64,000 bases of DNA from Apostichopus japonicus (taxonomy: Eukaryota > Echinodermata > Holothuroidea > Aspidochirotida > Stichopodidae): contig NC_092575.1 in assembly GCF_037975245.1 (NCBI RefSeq), forward strand, positions 2,609,001 through 2,673,000, in the 5' to 3' direction. Made by a program: the position numbers and the translations under genes. Every line of letters begins with the position of its first letter. Within the stretch, counting starts at the first letter, position 1. Positions 60,901 through 64,000 of this stretch are shown here, one piece after another. Under the pieces are notes generated by a model, which was not told the origin of the DNA, ran no database searches, and saw nothing but the letters and a program-made list of their open reading frames with translations.

Positions 60901-63900
60901 TCAAGGCGCTTTACAAAGAAAACATATTAATTTACAAAAGAACAAGTAAAAAAAAAAAAAATGGGTCTTAAGTAGACTTTCAAACATAGAAAGTTAAGAG
61001 CATGTTCGATGTGATCTGGTAACTTGTTCCCGAGATACGAGCCAGATTATTCGAAGCTTCTGTAACCGTATGTCTTCGAGAATATTTAGGAACAGTTAAA
61101 TACAGTTTGTTGGAGGAACGAAGTGTGTGAGTTGGAATATATGGCAAGAGAAGTTGGGACAGGTACACAGGCTGTTCCAGATGATGAGCACAAAAGGTGA
61201 GAAGAAGTATTTTAAAAGAAGTCAGTGATAGAAATCCTTAGGGATTATTTTTATTGGGTGGGGCAGGGGCGAGGTGGATGGTTGAGGAGGAGGGGTGGGG
61301 GTTGGGCAAGCTACTTCTCTTCTTCTTTCTCCTTTTACTTTTTGGTTTATACCGAAAGAAAACCGTTCACTTGCAAATTTTTCACGACATAACAGCATAG
61401 ACATAATTTCCGCATAACTTACCAAAAAAACGGAGTAAGAAACGAGAACCCTTTTACCGAAATATCTTACCTATCTTGGGATTCGATATAAATGTGCAGG
61501 TGAGGCTCAAAGCACTGACTGATGATACGATGGAATGGAGAGACTCGAGGTTTGGCTGCGGGCTTTGAGAATGGAGAAACCAAGAAACGTAACAGACACG
61601 TTACTGACTAATCACAAAGTATCTATCGTATAGAACCAACTCTTTGGGTTAAAATAGGAAATTATCGATTTCGATATCTGAGAAGAAAATGTTTTGACAA
61701 CTCTATACATTGAGAAAATAATAATTTTTGATGATCTGGCTTCCCACAAGGTGTTCCCTCTTTACTAGACTGGTAGGACGTATCGCTTTATTTTTGGAAT
61801 GCACTATGTCGTTACTTCACCTAAAGTCAAAATTAATTTCAGTAAAATTTTCAAGTTAACAGTAACTCATTTCGTGTCTCCTGTCTTTAATCTGAGGACC
61901 ATTTTGTCGTTCTGAAGATTCTACCAGGAATTCCTCTTCCGTGAAGATATTGGTCGTGAAGAGACACAGAGTGATGAAACTGACAAGCCTGCTAATGACC
62001 AAGACTCACACTTGACCTTTCCGACTCACACTTGACCTTTCCGACTCACACTCGACCTTTCCGATAATAAATCTCTCATCTAAATTAACCAAAGAAATAT
62101 CTCATATGATATCGCGCAAAAAAAGTATCGCAAATGACCAGTTTTTCACGGCCAAAATCAAACAATCATTGCAAAAGACAGAAATTACTTTGCAATCTTC
62201 TTTCTACGGATTTGATCTGAGTTTGATCTGTGCAACTTATACTGCTGTATACCTCACAATGGAATCTTGTCAATTGGTTCTGAATATTATGCAGTTACAT
62301 CATTGCTACTTTAAAGGTATCTATAGGAAACAGAGAAAGACAACACAAAACTCATATTTCACTCTTCGTTTCTGATCATTCATGAGAAATACAATCACTC
62401 ATATAATTCTGTACATGATGAAGATATGATGAGAAATACACTTTCTCATACATTTCACATCCAGAGCATTTCTTCATACCTTAATCTCTACGGCTTCCGT
62501 CTCGTCTTCGTCCTCGTCCACGTCAAACGGATTCAGAGGATCGCGATCCCTCTGTTGGGCGTCTTTATCTTCTGGTGTCGGCTCGCTGCTCTGAAAATAT
62601 CGGAGAAATATTTCAAGCCAGATAATCATACTCGCAAGAGTCTGTACTCTCATTTTCATTGACTCACTTGAGTAAAAAATTCCTTAAAAGAGGAGAGCCT
62701 GGTCCTGGGGTCCTGCTCCTTTGGGCCTGGGCCTGGAGGCCCGACCTGGCTCTCGACACCACTGGGTACATACAGTCAAAATAGGACCTTTTGTTCTCCG
62801 CAGTTTCACAGGAGGCATAGATTGTCTATAGTGATAATTTCTATTGTTTGACATTGATTCAACTTTGCTGGAGAGTTTTTTAAGCTTCTTCCTTTTGACA
62901 CTCAGTGGGTATCTTGTTATAGCATTGGAATACAGCTCCACGATCTTGTTTCTTTTCCTTTGCATACATAACGAAGACGAGTTAATTCAAAAGGGAATCC
63001 GTTAATCATTTGCCATCTCACACAGAAGATGAATAGCATATCTTAAAATAATAGTCTAGGTCAAAATTTCGGTCTGATAAGTTAAAGAGGAACATAATCT
63101 AACCAGTTACTTATGAACTATTCAAGTGTGTTAGATTTTTTTACACCCTTACTTACTTGGCTTTTCTCTACATGAGGCAGCAAGGTGGTTCCCTTGAATC
63201 TTTTGGCTAATAGTGTTTCAAAATTGGTTGTTCTCTGGATGGCAAACAGTAGTAACTTGACCTCTATCTCCATCGACCTATTCTGCATGACCATCGACAG
63301 GCCATCCCTGAAAACAGGAGAGAGAGGGTGCACATCACTCGATACTCTACTACTAACATTGAAACTAACATTGAGGTTCAAGGGAACAGTGATGCAAAAA
63401 CAGATACTACAATGAATCTTGAAAATAAAACTCCACTATTGAAAAAGCAAAGTCTAAAATATTTTATATTATTTATTAAAAAAAAACCATCCATCATAAC
63501 GAGAGGAAAACATTTCTGGGTAAAGAAAAACGAGATCTGAATTTTCTCTCATAAAATAGTTTCTAGATTAATTTAAGCATCATGAATTCACTCCTAACTA
63601 TGTGGTAAAGGTCACAAAAAATCATGCAACACAATTTATCATTTTTTTTGTCCCATCATTTTTTCCTCCCTTCTCTCCCCTCCTTCCCTCCCCCTCCCCA
63701 CACTCAGTAAAATTGTAATTCAAATGCTTACTGGGTCACATGACAAAATTCCACACAGATCCTCTCTGCTACCTCCCAATCGCTTGGAAATATTCGTCCG
63801 TATTTCTCTTCGAAGCCAAGGACGGCCCTCTGCACCCAGGCAAACCGTCTGTCTATTTTATCCAGCCAGGCTACGTCTTGATTCTCCTGAAACAGGACCA

Positions 63901-63947
63901 AGTATTCTTGCAGCTGAAGTTTGACAAACCACTTCAGTAGATCTTTC
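51809..63947 (-). CDS. VPS53: VPS53, GARP/EARP tethering complex subunit (partial, 12 exons)
   Basis: Minus-strand exons in transcript order: 63947-63732, 63307-63157, 62590-62480, 61562-61471, 60680-60438, 59798-59639, 58833-58751, 57505-57427, 56189-56041, 54802-54647, 53378-53327, 51913-51809. All are GT-AG and in phase, encoding ~532 continuous residues. Diagnostic VPS53 stretches are [69 protein letters not shown] and FQKILDMK. The protein is a rod-like helical subunit; with VPS51/52/54 (GARP) or VPS50 (EARP) it tethers endosome-derived vesicles to the trans-Golgi network or recycling endosomes. The N-terminal coiled-coil part (~200 aa in human) lies beyond the window; the last coding exon(s) after DMK were not found, though a good donor (AAG|GTAAGT) predicts them. 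Introns 6 and 7 of this set begin with unusual tandem arrays. Confidence 0.93.
52212..52545 (+). pseudogene. L2/CR1-like retrotransposon 3' end (plus)
   Basis: [20 protein letters not shown], then [19 protein letters not shown] and [15 protein letters not shown]-stop: the C-terminus of an ORF2 protein, followed by a 3' UTR ending 'ggcgctatataagtctcatt' + 'tattatga'. The open stretch is intact, but the element is truncated at its 5' side. A close relative lies in the opposite orientation at 60845-61170, also inside VPS53. Confidence 0.82.
52715..52812. repeat. Cluster of near-palindromic GTAACCATGGTGAC words
   Basis: At least six variants of GTAACCAYGGTGAC / GTCACCACGGTGAT follow one another and can pair with each other. 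No known regulatory function is assigned. Confidence 0.6.
53327..53378 (-). CDS. VPS53: VPS53 exon k
   Basis: A 52-nt exon, [17 protein letters not shown], near-identical to the vertebrate segment. Acceptor CTGTTTACAG, donor AAG|GTAACA. Confidence 0.93.
53379..54646 (-). other. VPS53 intron with a C/T-rich tandem repeat
   Basis: Holds the array at 53980-54295; otherwise AT-rich with no exon seen. Confidence 0.55.
53980..54295. repeat. C/T-rich tandem repeat, ~55-60-bp unit, about 5 copies
   Basis: The unit is 'accatttcccaatactccct' + 'ccttcccctccctcctcc' + 'acccctcccccacccccca', with length variation in the C/T tail. It gives proline/serine or glycine/arginine artefact frames. Confidence 0.9.
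54647..54802 (-). CDS. VPS53: VPS53 exon j
   Basis: [40 protein letters not shown], then [11 protein letters not shown]. This is the most conserved C-terminal helical segment of VPS53. Acceptor TGTCTATTGCAG, donor CCAG|GTAAGT. Confidence 0.95.
54803..56040 (-). other. VPS53 intron, AT-rich with CT tract
   Basis: No exon seen. A C/T-rich stretch at 55800-55975 repeats 'ccccctctcgctctccctt' / 'tgttcccctacacccc' imperfectly. Confidence 0.5.
56041..56189 (-). CDS. VPS53: VPS53 exon i
   Basis: [20 protein letters not shown], then [20 protein letters not shown]. Acceptor TCTCTCTTTAG, donor GTCAA|GTGAGT. Confidence 0.94.
56190..57426 (-). other. VPS53 intron with A-rich tract
   Basis: An A-rich stretch (56280-56415, T-rich in the transcript) lies 90-230 nt upstream of exon i. 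Nothing else was recognised. Confidence 0.45.
57427..57505 (-). CDS. VPS53: VPS53 exon h
   Basis: [20 protein letters not shown] then MTAMNK. Acceptor CTTTTCGTAG, donor AACAAG|GTAAAT. Its phase requires the upstream exon g to end in CATGG, which fixes the authentic donor within the tandem array. Confidence 0.94.
57618..57828. repeat. Tandem duplication, 112-bp unit, two copies
   Basis: 'acaataaaaattaaaaatac' through 'caaccttgatctggttttac' is repeated almost without change. It lies in the VPS53 intron between exons g and h. Confidence 0.9.
58058..58765 (-). repeat. 25-bp tandem array built from the exon g / intron junction, 28 units
   Basis: In transcript sense the unit is GTGAGTTATTTGRTGTATTTCATGG. 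The first unit overlaps the authentic end of exon g (GATGTATTTCATGG|GTGAGT at 58751/58750), so every unit carries a copy of the last ~14 exonic bases and the donor. About 26 of the 28 units keep GTGAG. A higher-order duplication of 327 bp (13 units plus 2 bp) is visible: the block from ~58222 recurs from ~58549. Reading from exon g into the array meets TGA at once. Confidence 0.95.
58751..58833 (-). CDS. VPS53: VPS53 exon g, flanked by two tandem arrays
   Basis: 83 nt, [20 protein letters not shown] then GEVDVFH. Acceptor TTCATTCTTTCAG, donor CATGG|GTGAGT. The donor is itself the first unit of the 25-bp array, and the intron before this exon is almost wholly the 73-bp array. Confidence 0.92.
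58888..59665 (-). repeat. 73-bp tandem array built from the exon f / intron junction, 11 copies
   Basis: In transcript sense each unit has CTGCCTGGATACCACACAACAG (last 22 bases of exon f, split here as CTGCCTGGATA/CCACACAACAG) then GTATAG and ~46 bp of intron. The first copy is the real exon end (59639/59638); ten more follow at 73-bp spacing down to ~58888. One copy (near 59280) has a mutated junction (CAACCGGTTATAG). The array fills about 93% of the 805-bp intron. Confidence 0.95.
59639..59798 (-). CDS. VPS53: VPS53 exon f
   Basis: [48 protein letters not shown]. Acceptor CTCATTCACAG, donor CAACAG|GTATAG. The last ~23 bases are reiterated in the downstream 73-bp array. Confidence 0.94.
59799..60437 (-). 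other. VPS53 intron with a hammerhead-like hairpin
   Basis: Contains a G-rich run (59855-59885) and, on the plus strand, a hammerhead-like motif at 60186-60223. No exon seen. Confidence 0.5.
60186..60223 (+). repeat. Hammerhead-like hairpin of a Penelope-like element
   Basis: CTGAAGA, hairpin AGGTCCT-GCT-AGGATCT, then AAACGTCAGA. Compared with the 15.8 kb copy the GAAAC box is TAAAC, so it is unlikely to cleave. It is antisense to VPS53. Confidence 0.45.
60438..60680 (-). CDS. VPS53: VPS53 exon e
   Basis: 243 nt: [77 protein letters not shown]. The strongest VPS53 signature in the window. Acceptor CGACTCCTCAG, donor CCCAAA|GTAAG. Confidence 0.96.
60845..61170 (-). pseudogene. L2/CR1-like retrotransposon 3' end (minus)
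   Basis: In reverse, [20 protein letters not shown] followed by frame-shifted remains of the same C-terminus as the plus-strand copy at 52.2 kb. The 3' UTR ends 'gcactatataagtctcattt' + 'attatgattatta'. It lies in sense orientation within a VPS53 intron. Confidence 0.8.
61471..61562 (-). CDS. VPS53: VPS53 exon d
   Basis: [20 protein letters not shown] then [10 protein letters not shown]. Acceptor ATTCTCAAAG is pyrimidine-poor; donor GATAG|GTAAGA. Matches the conserved 'NPFHGIVSKCFEPHLYVYI' segment. Confidence 0.93.
61563..62479 (-). other. VPS53 intron
   Basis: No exon seen. A short 20-bp direct repeat (GACTCACACTTGACCTTTCC, three copies) lies at 61999-62064. Confidence 0.5.
62480..62590 (-). 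CDS. VPS53: VPS53 exon c (acidic linker)
   Basis: [37 protein letters not shown], an acidic low-complexity linker equivalent to the variable region before the NPFH segment in vertebrate VPS53. Acceptor GATATTTTCAG, donor ATTAAG|GTATGA. Confidence 0.88.
62591..63156 (-). other. VPS53 intron
   Basis: No exon or repeat recognised. An open frame at 62684-62965 in the same strand has no VPS53 similarity and no fitting splice sites. Confidence 0.45.
63157..63307 (-). CDS. VPS53: VPS53 exon b
   Basis: [50 protein letters not shown]. Acceptor CTCCTGTTTTCAG, donor GCCAA|GTAAGT. Confidence 0.95.
63308..63731 (-). other. VPS53 intron
   Basis: AT-rich with a CT-rich run at 63660-63705. No exon seen. 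Confidence 0.45.
63732..63947 (-). CDS. VPS53: VPS53 exon a (first in window)
   Basis: [66 protein letters not shown]. Acceptor TTTGATCTCGTCAG, donor CCCA|GTAAGC. The transcript must have earlier exons to the right of the window. Confidence 0.95.
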
Positions 63948-64000
63948 CTGACGAGATCAAATAGGAGACAATTTATTAAGAGGAAGTGAGATCAGCGGTG

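Overview
This is animal nuclear DNA: multi-exon genes with GT-AG introns, SINEs, non-LTR retrotransposon ends, fragments resembling Penelope-like elements, and many micro- and minisatellites. Gene content and repeat style suggest a marine invertebrate deuterostome. An echinoderm, possibly a sea cucumber, is my best guess (inference; no species marker is visible).

Layout. (1) 1-9815: two intronless alpha-1,3-fucosyltransferase genes (GT10 family) on the minus strand, lying in two copies of a ~2.4 kb duplicated segment. Between them are three exon-like pieces of an SLC5A/SGLT sodium-solute cotransporter (plus strand) and two decayed reverse-transcriptase fragments. (2) 10.5-12.6 kb: a short minus-strand element whose first ~48 nt copy the 5' end of U2 snRNA, then a two-exon LIAT1-like gene (plus). 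(3) 12.6-17.5 kb: repeats, a hAT-like non-autonomous transposon inserted in a (TA)n tract, and hammerhead-like hairpins. (4) 17,498-40,429: a complete ten-exon Deltex E3 ubiquitin ligase gene (plus, 624 aa: WWE-WWE-linker-RING-H2-DTC) with large introns full of minisatellites, palindromic elements and ACTGTAC-type words. (5) 40.4-51.8 kb: no convincing exon; a 307-bp satellite at 45.7-48.6 kb and a TACCA-type array at 50.7-51.3 kb. (6) 51.8-63.9 kb: twelve consecutive in-frame exons of VPS53 (minus), a subunit of the GARP/EARP tethering complexes; its 5' exons lie beyond the right edge and its last coding exon(s) were not found.

The genes do not form an operon or one pathway. Their products act in Golgi fucosylation (FucT), solute uptake (SLC5A relic), arginylation/hydroxylation partner binding (LIAT1), ubiquitination and Notch control (Deltex), and endosome-to-Golgi retrieval (VPS53). 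LIAT1 and VPS53 also lie close together on human 17p13.3, so their linkage may be ancient.

The most unusual structure is in VPS53. Two consecutive introns each begin with a tandem array whose repeat unit contains the end of the preceding exon and its 5' splice site: 11 copies of a 73-bp unit, and 28 copies of a 25-bp unit. A third array, 22 bp by about 4, starts over the Deltex stop codon. I saw no CRISPR array, bacterial operon or defence system.
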